Shown here piece after piece: positions 1-5,769 of a stretch of DNA of 5,769 bases. Each line of letters opens with the position of its first letter. The stretch's first letter is position 1. Origin of the DNA: Bacteroidia bacterium (GTDB lineage: Bacteria; Bacteroidota; Bacteroidia; Bacteroidales; UBA5342); contig JAUIMD010000153.1 of NCBI GenBank assembly GCA_030433225.1, positions 1-5,769 on the forward strand, read 5' to 3'. The position numbers and the translations under genes are program-made. The notes beneath the pieces were generated by a model, which ran no database searches, was not told the DNA's origin, and saw only the letters and a list, made by a program, of their open reading frames with translations.

Positions 1-632
1 AGGGTTGGCACGAAATAAAAACGGTCTACAACGCTGCCAGGCAAAAACGAGTGCTCCTTCGTTTTTTGTGTGCCTTTTTTCTTTACAGTATGGGGGTGCA
101 AACGGTAATGCTTTTGGCTCCTTTATTTGCCGATAAAGAAGTAGGCATGGGGGCAGATGAGTTGATTATGATTGTACTTATTCTACAGCTGGTGGCCATT
201 GCAGGCGCCTATTTGTTTGCCTGGCTATCGGGGCGTAAAGGCAATGCGTTTGCCATAAGTATTACTTTAGGGGTTTGGGTGGCCATTTGCATAACAGGTT
301 TTTATACGGTGGATAAAATTACTTTTTATATGCTGGCTGCAGCCCTGGGGATGGTAATGGGGGGTATTCAATCTTTATCAAGGTCTACGTATGCGAAACT
401 AATCCCCGACCAAATGACCGATACAGCATCGTATTTTAGTTTTTATGACATTACCGAGAAAGTAGCCATCGTGCTGGGTACCTTTAGTTACGGCCTTATT
501 GAACAACTTACGGGAAGCATGCGTAACAGCATGATTTTTATGGCTTTATTTTTTATTGCCGGATGGGGTGTATTGCGTTCATCCGGTTTACGGGCAGGAT
601 TACCCCCGGTTCACGGAGATAAGGGGCACTGA
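1..632 (+). CDS. UMF1-family (Atg22-like) MFS transporter, C-terminal part
   Basis: This is the C-terminal half of a multi-pass inner-membrane transporter of the major facilitator superfamily. The frame is open from base 3, so about 16 codons precede the first in-window GTG (51) and the true start lies off the left edge. That GTG should not be taken as the start. About 209 residues are visible, against roughly 420-440 for complete family members. Several hydrophobic segments are evident. The most diagnostic stretch is GGIQSLSRSTYAKLIPD, followed by SYFSFYDITEK and then LTGSMRNS, which I recognise as typical of bacterial UMF1 proteins related to fungal Atg22. The substrate is unknown for most bacterial members; Atg22 itself exports amino acids from the vacuole. 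It ends at TGA 630-632, followed by a long gene-free stretch, so it is probably unrelated to the polysaccharide locus downstream. The family call is firm, the substrate unassigned. Confidence 0.9.
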   Translation, partial: GWHEIKTVYNAARQKRVLLRFLCAFFLYSMGVQTVMLLAPLFADKEVGMGADELIMIVLILQLVAIAGAYLFAWLSGRKGNAFAISITLGVWVAICITGFYTVDKITFYMLAAALGMVMGGIQSLSRSTYAKLIPDQMTDTASYFSFYDITEKVAIVLGTFSYGLIEQLTGSMRNSMIFMALFFIAGWGVLRSSGLRAGLPPVHGDKGH

Positions 633-637
633 TGACG

Positions 638-664
638 TTGAGGGGATAAGCAACTCATCCTCAA
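638..664 (+). terminator. possible terminator hairpin after the transporter
   Basis: An imperfect stem-loop begins five bases after the transporter stop. TTGAGGGGAT (638-647) can pair with ATCCTCAA (657-664) with a two-base GG bulge and a nine-base loop. It is followed by ATTAAAAAAC and not by a run of T, so it lacks the classic intrinsic-terminator tail. Its position just after the stop codon is the main argument for a role in ending the upstream transcript or protecting its 3' end. Confidence 0.2.
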
Positions 665-937
665 ATTAAAAAACACGAAGGGTATACCAGTGGATACATG
701 GATGAATTACGTTACTTCCTGAAGATTGATGTAAAATATACCCGATTTTGCATTTCTTACGCGGAAAAAACAGGCCTGAGAACAAGTGAAGGATACTGCT
801 TTTTGCGCGTACTTTCCTGCTTCTTTAACAATTGAACCTCCTTCACAAGTACCCATTGTTAATGCCCACAATAGCAGTGAAATAGTTATTTAGTTTACAA
901 TTGAAATTTATTGAGTTAACATTAAATTAAAAAATAG

Positions 938-969
938 TTGTGTTTTTTGCCAAAATATGCATATGTTTG
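938..969 (+). promoter_or_regulatory. candidate Bacteroidota promoter (-33 TTG, -7 TATGTTTG)
   Basis: TATGTTTG at 962-969 matches the Bacteroidota -7 consensus TAnnTTTG in every fixed base. A TTG at 938-940 lies 21 bases upstream, close to the expected position of the -33 element. Transcription would start near 975, giving a leader of about 480 bases before the Wza-like gene. The -7 box overlaps the palindrome 951-969. A weaker alternative is TATATTTG at 1264-1271, also a full -7 match but without a good -33 partner; it would give a shorter leader. Such boxes occur by chance in A+T-rich DNA, so confidence is modest. Confidence 0.3.
951..969. repeat. near-perfect palindrome overlapping the candidate -7 box
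   Basis: CAAAATATGCATATGTTTG is an inverted repeat: the central ATATGCATAT is self-complementary and is flanked by CAAA and TTTG, with one unpaired G on the right. Its size and symmetry resemble an operator for a dimeric regulator. Its right half is also the candidate -7 box. No regulator gene is in the window, so which protein might bind is unknown. Confidence 0.35.
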
Positions 970-985
970 CTATCGAAATTTATCG

Positions 986-1005
986 TTTGAATTGCAGAAT
1001 TCAAA
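986..1005 (+). repeat. perfect 8-bp stem-loop with GCAG loop
   Basis: TTTGAATT (986-993) and AATTCAAA (998-1005) are exact complements separated by GCAG, giving a compact hairpin. If transcription starts near 975 from the candidate promoter just upstream, this hairpin would sit at the very 5' end of the leader RNA, where stem-loops often stabilise transcripts. The stem is A+T-rich with only one G-C pair per arm and has no U tract after it, so it is unlikely to be a terminator. Confidence 0.35.
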
Positions 1006-1117
1006 TTAACCTATAGAAACAGTATACTTTAACGCCTGAAATTTTTTACCAAATCCGTAATTAAGTCTGATTGGTATTGCTTTGCGCATATTGTTCTATA
1101 GTTGATAATTTGGTTTT

Positions 1118-1136
1118 AGATTAAATAAGATAATCT
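1118..1136 (+). repeat. stem-loop in the leader
   Basis: AGATTA (1118-1123) pairs exactly with TAATCT (1131-1136) around a seven-base loop. In RNA the stem can be extended by U-G, U-G, U-G and U-A pairs to 1114 and 1140. An isolated AAGGAGG follows at 1143-1149. The function is unknown. Confidence 0.25.
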
Positions 1137-1323
1137 GGGACTAAGGAGGCGAAGCTGTGAAATGACGCGATGCCATTTTGCAAGAAATTTAAACTGAAAA
1201 TTGAAAAATTGGTATGGACCGAAAACAAAATTCGCAGAAACGTTAACGATTTGGCTTAATTGCTATATTTGTTAAGTAAAATTTTAAACCTTTCTGTATT
1301 TGTTGGGTTTATGTATACAATAC

Positions 1324-1338
1324 TTTACATGCTGTAAA
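1324..1338. repeat. TTTACA-TGC-TGTAAA inverted repeat with a direct copy 30 bases on
   Basis: Six-base arms TTTACA and TGTAAA surround TGC. The left part, TTTACATG (1324-1331), occurs again at 1354-1361, a displacement of exactly 30 bases, close to three helical turns. This arrangement of a full site and a half site on roughly the same face of the DNA would suit a dimeric regulator. It lies about 120 bases before the first polysaccharide gene. The assignment as an operator is inference only. Confidence 0.25.
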
Positions 1339-1457
1339 TTAGATGATTGCATTTTTACATGATTCACCTTTAAACCTTATGTTCTGTTTGGTAAAACCAT
1401 TACCATCAGGTCTTTAATATGGTATATCTTCCAAAAAATAATAAAATATCTCGGCAC

Positions 1458-2237
1458 ATGAAACCTGTTATTCGACCCCTGAAAAAAAGCTTATTGATAT
1501 GTATTGCGGCGTTAACATTTGCTTCGTGTGTAACTCAAAAGGATTTGATTTACATGCGCGACAAAAAGGAAGCACTGGAAATTTTTAAAGATTCGGAAGC
1601 ACCGGATTATAAATTACGGGCCAATGATGAATTGTACATCACCATCAAAAGTCTGGATGATATAAGCACCAATGTCTTTATGCAATCCGGACAGGCATCC
1701 AATAATATAAACCTGAGTCCTTATTCAGCCTCTTTAATGTCGTATCAAATCGATAGTGAAGGGAATATGGAGGTGCCGGTATTGGGGGTTATCCATGCTG
1801 AAGATTTAACCATACCGGAGGTTACCAGTTTGATGCAGGATTCGCTTCAATACATTTTAAGCCACCCTACAGTAACCGTAAAACTGGTTAACCGCTATGT
1901 AACCGTATTGGGTGAAGTAGCCAACCCTGGTCATTATTCGTATTCGAAAGAACGCTTTACCATTTATGATGCTCTGGGAACGGCGGGCGATATTATGGAT
2001 TTTGGTAACCGGCACGAGGTAGTGCTTACCCGAAATGAAAAAGGCGAAAACAGACGATATATTCTTGATTTAAGTAAACCGGAGATGCTGAGTTCCGAAT
2101 TGTATTACATCCGGCCCAACGACATGGTTTACGTTAAGCCGATGAAAAAGAAATTCTGGGACATGAGAACATTCCCGTATGGATTCTCAATAGCGTTTGT
2201 GTCGGCAGCACTTGCAGTGTACAGCGTTATTCGATAA
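1458..2237 (+). CDS. Wza-type polysaccharide export outer-membrane lipoprotein
   Basis: This protein forms or gates the outer-membrane exit for exopolysaccharide or capsule. From the ATG at 1458 it has 259 residues. It starts with a basic n-region (MKPVIRPLKKS), a hydrophobic stretch and a lipobox ending LTFASC, so Cys24 should be lipidated after signal peptidase II cleavage. A Poly_export domain follows at about 51-142 (opening YKLRANDELYITI), then an SLBB-type domain from about 146 to 200 with VLGEVANPGHY. A hydrophobic C-terminal segment at about 239-259 matches the outer-membrane-inserting helix of the family. An in-frame ATG at 1419 would add 13 polar residues before the signal peptide. 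I prefer 1458 because it gives a normal lipoprotein signal and has an A-rich run upstream. A Wzc-like gene follows after 58 bases, the usual order for this export pair. The family is certain; the polymer exported is not known. Confidence 0.93.
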   Translation: MKPVIRPLKKSLLICIAALTFASCVTQKDLIYMRDKKEALEIFKDSEAPDYKLRANDELYITIKSLDDISTNVFMQSGQASNNINLSPYSASLMSYQIDSEGNMEVPVLGVIHAEDLTIPEVTSLMQDSLQYILSHPTVTVKLVNRYVTVLGEVANPGHYSYSKERFTIYDALGTAGDIMDFGNRHEVVLTRNEKGENRRYILDLSKPEMLSSELYYIRPNDMVYVKPMKKKFWDMRTFPYGFSIAFVSAALAVYSVIR

Positions 2238-2295
2238 AAGCGCCCCTGTTTTGTGCAACATTTGAACTAATAAAGAACTTAATTTAACCTTAGGT

Positions 2296-4086
2296 ATGAG
2301 TGACAATATTCAAAATCTTTCTCGGGATGACATTAATTTCGACAAAATATTCAAACTGGTTTTTCGCAACCTTTGGATGTTTGTTATTTGTCTCGTAGTA
2401 GCTGTTGGTTCAGCATTTTTATACAACAAGTATTCAGTGCCTTCGTATAAGGTTTCCTCCTCCATTTTAATAAAGGAGGATAATTCACAACCTTTGACAC
2501 AGGGGATGGATAACATGTTTAGTGGAAATATTTTCGGAAACAATCAAAACCTTCAGAATGAGCTGATCATCATTCAATCGTATCCCATTATTGAAAAAAC
2601 CATTAAAAACCTGGATCTGGAGGTAGCATATTACGAGTTTAAAGATTACCAGTACCACGATGCCTACCACAAAGCTCCCTTTAAAATATTCTTTTTTGAT
2701 GACCATCCGCAGGCCATTGGTACCATGTTCGACTTAAAGTTTAATGCCGATGGAAGCTTTAACCTAATGGTGAAAGATAAGGATGTTACCCTTTTCGACT
2801 ATAAAACCAGACGTAAAGTGGGCGAAAAAGACGAACTGGACCTGAACATTAAAGGGAGTTTAGGTCAAGTTGTTGAAAGTAAAGAATTCAAGTTCATTGT
2901 TCAAATCGAGGATGAAAACCTCTCATCCATGAACGATGAAAAGCAATATGCCTTTAAATTGCTCACCAACGAGGCATTGAGCAGGGTTTACCAAAAAAAG
3001 CTGCAATTCAGTATTGTAGATAAAAATGCAACGGTTATTGATATTTCGTTGGAAACTACTTCTGTACTTAGGGGTAAGGCCATAATCAATGAGTTAATAC
3101 GTGTGTATTCGGCAAACAATCTGGCTGAAAAAAATCACATCGCCAACATGACCATTGAGTACATTGATAAACAATTGCAGGAAGTTAGCCACTCCTTAAA
3201 CCTGACAGAGGATAGCCTGCAAAAATTTCTTTCCAAAAATCAGTTGGTTGCTGTTGAAGACCAGGCATCCAGTTTATCAGGTCAATTAGTAAACCTTCAA
3301 AATGCCCTGGCCGAGTTAATGACTCAAAAAAGGTATTTTACCTATGTGGGTGATTATCTTGCGGGAGGTGAAAACGAAACCCAGATCATAGCCCCTTCAT
3401 CCATGGGAGTACAGGATCCCTTGTTAAATAAACTTATTTTAGATTTATCAACGGCGCAGTCTACCAAGGCAAACCTTATCCAAAACGGACAGGAACGTAA
3501 CCCCATTGTGCAACGCCTCACCTTCCAAATTGACAACCTTAAAAAGGTGGTTTCGGAGAACATTGCTTCGGCAAAAACATCCAACGAAATGTCCATTGAA
3601 GAAATGGAGAAGCGCATCGCCCAGGTGGAGCGTGAAATTCGGAAACTACCTAAAACCAAGTTACAGTTAGGCGGGATACAAAGAAGTTACCAGTTGAACG
3701 ATGCCATTTACAATTACCTGTTGCAAAAGCATGCTGAGGCTAAAATCACAAAGGCCTCGAACCTGCCGGATAACATTGTGGTTGCGCCGGCACACATGGT
3801 GGGGTCGAGCCCGGTTTCGCCGAACAAGCGCATTGTAAATTTTGCTGCCTTGTTTTTGGGAATAGGAGTACCCATGGGCATTTTGTTGCTCATATACCTG
3901 CTGCGGCAAACCGTTGAAACGCGGGACGACCTGGAACGTATTTCCAACGCTCCTATTTTGGGAACGATTTTACACACCCGAAATAAAAAAGAGGTGAATG
4001 TATTCAAAGATCGTCCACAATCAAACATCGCGGAATCGTATCGCTCATTACGAACCAATATCAACTTTTACCTGAAAAATAAATAA
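2296..4086 (+). CDS. Wzc/Wzz-type chain-length determinant, membrane part of a tyrosine kinase cut by a stop
   Basis: This is the transmembrane and periplasmic part of a BY-kinase polysaccharide co-polymerase, which controls chain length and contacts the Wza-like channel. It has 596 residues. A Wzz domain begins with a first membrane helix at about 26-43. A large periplasmic region follows, with long coiled-coil-forming stretches at about 280-460, then a GNVR-type region containing IQRSYQLNDAIYNYLLQK. The proline-rich SSPVSPNK precedes the second membrane helix (about 517-536, with GIGVPMG). The cytoplasmic tail holds the E-x2-R-x2-R motif (E580, R583, R586), used for kinase oligomerisation in related proteins, and ends LKNK. 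Full Bacteroidota relatives continue into the ATPase/kinase core. Here an in-frame TAA intervenes and the missing core follows in the same frame. Read through, the two parts would give 785 residues, a normal family length. The broken architecture makes functional status uncertain. Confidence 0.88.
   Translation: MSDNIQNLSRDDINFDKIFKLVFRNLWMFVICLVVAVGSAFLYNKYSVPSYKVSSSILIKEDNSQPLTQGMDNMFSGNIFGNNQNLQNELIIIQSYPIIEKTIKNLDLEVAYYEFKDYQYHDAYHKAPFKIFFFDDHPQAIGTMFDLKFNADGSFNLMVKDKDVTLFDYKTRRKVGEKDELDLNIKGSLGQVVESKEFKFIVQIEDENLSSMNDEKQYAFKLLTNEALSRVYQKKLQFSIVDKNATVIDISLETTSVLRGKAIINELIRVYSANNLAEKNHIANMTIEYIDKQLQEVSHSLNLTEDSLQKFLSKNQLVAVEDQASSLSGQLVNLQNALAELMTQKRYFTYVGDYLAGGENETQIIAPSSMGVQDPLLNKLILDLSTAQSTKANLIQNGQERNPIVQRLTFQIDNLKKVVSENIASAKTSNEMSIEEMEKRIAQVEREIRKLPKTKLQLGGIQRSYQLNDAIYNYLLQKHAEAKITKASNLPDNIVVAPAHMVGSSPVSPNKRIVNFAALFLGIGVPMGILLLIYLLRQTVETRDDLERISNAPILGTILHTRNKKEVNVFKDRPQSNIAESYRSLRTNINFYLKNK
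4084..4086 (+). other. in-frame TAA splitting the Wzc-like kinase gene
   Basis: The frame reads AAT AAA TAA CAA AAA GTG CTG TTG ATT, and the amino acids on both sides (YLKNK before, QKVLLITS after) join as in an uninterrupted BY-kinase. One base change from AAA, GAA or CAA would make this TAA. No frameshift is needed, and no second stop occurs in the remaining 188 codons. The base after the stop is C, and an A-rich run surrounds it. Confidence 0.85.
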
Positions 4087-4092
4087 CAAAAA

Positions 4093-4653
4093 GTGCTGTT
4101 GATTACCTCAACGGTTTCAGGAGAAGGAAAGACGTTTAATGCCTTAAACATATCATCAAGTTACGCCGGGTTAGGTCATAAAACCATTCTGGTAAACTGT
4201 GACATGCGTAAAGGGACAAAAATTATTGATACCGGCAATACCAAAATTGGTTTGAGTACCTATTTGGCGGGTAAAAATGATTTGAAAGACATTATCCATA
4301 AAGGTGAAATGGAAAACCTGCATTACATTCCTGCCGGCCCCATTCCTCCAAACCCAATGGAGCTCATTGCTTCCTTAAAAACCAATGAGTTAATGAAAAA
4401 CCTGAAAGAAAATTACGATTGCATTGTGTTGGATGGAACACCCCTTGCACAGGTAACCGACTCTTTTAGTTTGGTACAGTTTGCTGATGTTTGTTTACTG
4501 GTTTCGCGTTACAAGTACACCAATAAAAAGGTGCTGAAACTTGTATTAAAGGATTTGAAACAGAAAGAAGTAGATAACGTAGCTATTATGTTAAACGGTA
4601 ACCGTATTTTAAATGAGCAATACGGTTATGGATACGGATATTATACCAAGTAG
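4093..4653 (+). CDS. BY-kinase catalytic domain, separated from its membrane part
   Basis: This is the cytoplasmic tyrosine autokinase core that normally ends a Wzc-like protein. From the GTG at 4093 it has 186 residues and loses only Gln-Lys from the domain edge. Walker A is STVSGEGKT (K13, T14), Walker A' is ILVNCDMRK (N35, D37, R39), and Walker B is CIVLDGTP (D114). AGPIPPNPMELI (81-92) is the loop typical of this family. The C-terminus EQYGYGYGYYTK carries five tyrosines (177, 179, 181, 183, 184), the autophosphorylation cluster. The N35 position is Asp in E. coli Wzc. The GTG lies six bases after the upstream TAA, in the same frame, in an A-rich context suited to Bacteroidota initiation and to reinitiation. 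The E-x2-R-x2-R helix stays with the upstream fragment, unlike the Firmicutes CapA/CapB split, where it is on the kinase. It could be a separately translated subunit or the dead tail of a pseudogene. Confidence 0.82.
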   Translation: MLLITSTVSGEGKTFNALNISSSYAGLGHKTILVNCDMRKGTKIIDTGNTKIGLSTYLAGKNDLKDIIHKGEMENLHYIPAGPIPPNPMELIASLKTNELMKNLKENYDCIVLDGTPLAQVTDSFSLVQFADVCLLVSRYKYTNKKVLKLVLKDLKQKEVDNVAIMLNGNRILNEQYGYGYGYYTK

Positions 4654-4658
4654 TACGT

Positions 4659-5769
4659 ATGAGTAATGCCAGAAAAGTTCTTGTCAACGGCACATTGGTT
4701 GTTGCCGCTGCCAAGTACACAGGATTATTTATTCAATTATTTATATCTGCAATTCTTGCCAGGTTAATCTCTGCATCTGACTTTGGTATCATTGCCATTG
4801 CAACGGTCATTATTGCGTTTATCGAAATCCTGAGCAATTTTGGGATAACTCCGGCAATAGTGCAGAACAAAACATTGGATAAGAATGATTTATCCAATAT
4901 TTTTTCGTTCACCGTTTATGGAGCCATTTTGGGTACGGCCCTGTTTTTTGTGGCTTCGTGGGGCATTGCTGATTTTTACGATAGCGAAATACTGGTAACG
5001 ATTTGTCAGATTTTGTCCATCAAAATTTTCTTCTCGACCCTAAATTTTGTGCCGTATGCCCTGTTGTTAAAGCAAATGAAATTTAAGTTCATTTCTATAT
5101 GGACCTTTTGTTTGCAGGTGGTTTTAGGGTCGTTTGCCGTATTGGCAGCCTACCGTGGGTACGGAATTTATTCCCTGTTAATTACTCCGGTGTTTACCAG
5201 TTCTACCTTATTTGTGGTGTATTACTCAAGAGATCCGCTTAAGTTTAAATTTAAGTTTGAAAAGGCTTCCATAAAAAAAATCTTTTCGTTCTCGGTTTAC
5301 CAGTTTCTCTCTAATACACTAAATTATTTTTCGCGCAACCTGGATAAACTTATTATTGGTAAGTTTTTAGGAATGGAGCAGTTGGGGTATTACGAAAAAT
5401 CGTACCGCCTCATGTTGCTTCCCGTACAAAACATAGCACACGTTATTTCGCCGGTAATGTTGCCAGTATTTTCCGAGTTCCAGACCGATTTAAAACGCCT
5501 GGCTTCACGCTACCTTGAGGTGGTGAAACTGCTGGCCTATCTGGGGTTCCCGCTTTCGGTATTTTTGGTGTTCAATTCCCGCGAATTAATAATGATTGTG
5601 TACGGGGATAGATGGATTGACGCCATACCGGTGTTTACCATACTGAGCGTATCGGTTGGTTTTCAGATTATCCTTGCCAGTTCCGGGGCAATATTTCAAG
5701 CCGCAAATGCAACAAAGCCGATGTTTTTCAGAGAAGTATTTACTGTATGCATTGTGGTGTGTACTTTAC
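4659..5769 (+). CDS. WzxC-type polysaccharide flippase, partial
   Basis: This is a multi-pass inner-membrane transporter of the MOP superfamily (Polysacc_synt/WzxC group), expected to move undecaprenyl-diphosphate-linked oligosaccharide across the inner membrane. The ATG at 4659 starts MSNARKVLVNGTLVVAAAKY, and the frame stays open to the window edge for about 370 codons. Relatives are about 480 residues, so roughly 110 are missing. Family features seen are LARLISASDFGIIAIATVII near the N-terminus, NLDKLIIGKFLGMEQLGYY followed by EKSYRLMLLP in the middle, and YGDRWIDAIPVF later. Many hydrophobic segments alternate with short basic loops. The start lies five bases after the kinase stop, so the two are probably in one operon and translationally coupled. 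The presence of a flippase points to the Wzx/Wzy pathway and away from an ABC-transporter export system. The substrate glycan cannot be read from the sequence. Confidence 0.92.
   Translation, partial: MSNARKVLVNGTLVVAAAKYTGLFIQLFISAILARLISASDFGIIAIATVIIAFIEILSNFGITPAIVQNKTLDKNDLSNIFSFTVYGAILGTALFFVASWGIADFYDSEILVTICQILSIKIFFSTLNFVPYALLLKQMKFKFISIWTFCLQVVLGSFAVLAAYRGYGIYSLLITPVFTSSTLFVVYYSRDPLKFKFKFEKASIKKIFSFSVYQFLSNTLNYFSRNLDKLIIGKFLGMEQLGYYEKSYRLMLLPVQNIAHVISPVMLPVFSEFQTDLKRLASRYLEVVKLLAYLGFPLSVFLVFNSRELIMIVYGDRWIDAIPVFTILSVSVGFQIILASSGAIFQAANATKPMFFREVFTVCIVVCTL

Larger units (their letters stand above)
633..1457. other. 825-base gene-free leader/regulatory region of the polysaccharide locus
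   Basis: I find no convincing gene on either strand here, and no tRNA, rRNA or CRISPR structure. The region becomes very A+T-rich after about 870. It contains inverted repeats with arms 825-832/855-862 (TTAACAAT and its complement, 22-base spacer), 951-969, 986-1005, 1118-1136 and 1324-1338. The 8-mer TTTACATG recurs at 1324 and 1354, exactly 30 bases apart. Promoter-like boxes occur at 962-969, 1097-1104 and 1264-1271. A 45-codon open frame (698-835, ATG to TGA) encodes a peptide I do not recognise and may be chance. No UpxY/NusG-like antiterminator gene, often found first in Bacteroides capsule loci, is present. The most likely role is control of the export/kinase/flippase operon, possibly through a long 5' leader; this is inferred from position. 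Confidence 0.5.

Noticed and set aside
51..53. GTG as the start of the transporter
   Set aside because: The same frame is open to the left edge with family-like residues, and a start here would give only half a transporter; the gene is simply cut by the window.
1250..1271. TTTG (1250-1253) with TATATTTG (1264-1271) as a complete promoter
   Set aside because: The -7 box is a full match but the TTTG is only 10 bases upstream, much too close to act as a -33 element; it is kept only as a weak alternative.
2238..2295. A separate promoter or terminator between the Wza-like and Wzc-like genes
   Set aside because: The 58-base gap has no stem followed by a T run and no good TAnnTTTG box, so co-transcription is the simpler reading.
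2310..2706. Two reverse-strand open frames inside the Wzc-like gene
   Set aside because: They are antisense to a clearly coding gene with recognisable domains, show no family resemblance and overlap each other, so they are shadows.
3354..4064. Three further reverse-strand open frames opposite the C-terminal part of the Wzc-like gene
   Set aside because: They have biased composition and no recognisable motifs, and they lie opposite the conserved coiled-coil, GNVR and membrane segments of the real gene.
4084..4093. A natural two-gene CapA/CapB-type arrangement like that of Firmicutes
   Set aside because: The halves are in the same frame, separated by a single stop. The E-x2-R-x2-R helix is on the membrane half and not on the kinase, so the break does not match the Firmicutes junction; an interrupted fused gene explains it better.

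Overview
The window looks like part of a Bacteroidota chromosome. Evidence: low-to-moderate GC, A-rich translation starts with almost no Shine-Dalgarno sequences, -7-type TAnnTTTG promoter-like boxes, and proteins that all read as Bacteroidota versions of their families. An order such as Marinilabiliales or Bacteroidales is plausible, but this is an impression from the protein sequences and has not been searched.

Layout, all on the + strand: (1) 1-632 is the 3' part of an UMF1-family (Atg22-like) major facilitator transporter, cut by the window edge. (2) 633-1457 is an 825-base stretch without a convincing gene. It carries several inverted repeats, promoter-like boxes and an isolated Shine-Dalgarno-like AAGGAGG. 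It is probably the regulatory and leader region of the following locus. (3) 1458-5769 is the head of an exopolysaccharide or capsule locus: an outer-membrane Wza-type export lipoprotein, a Wzc/Wzz-type inner-membrane co-polymerase with tyrosine kinase domain, and a WzxC-type lipid-linked oligosaccharide flippase that runs off the right edge.

These genes fit a Wzx/Wzy-type pathway. The flippase moves undecaprenyl-linked repeat units across the inner membrane. The Wzc-like protein sets chain length and contacts the export channel under tyrosine phosphorylation control. The Wza-like lipoprotein provides the outer-membrane exit. Polymerase and glycosyltransferase genes are not in the window and would be expected downstream.

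The most notable point is that the Wzc-like gene is cut by one in-frame TAA at 4084-4086. The stop lies after the E-x2-R-x2-R helix and just before the first strand of the ATPase/kinase core. Reading resumes in the same frame, with a GTG six bases after the stop, and the whole kinase domain including its C-terminal tyrosine cluster is intact. This could be a recent nonsense mutation, a readthrough site, a stop-restart split kinase, or a sequencing error. The sequence alone cannot decide between these.
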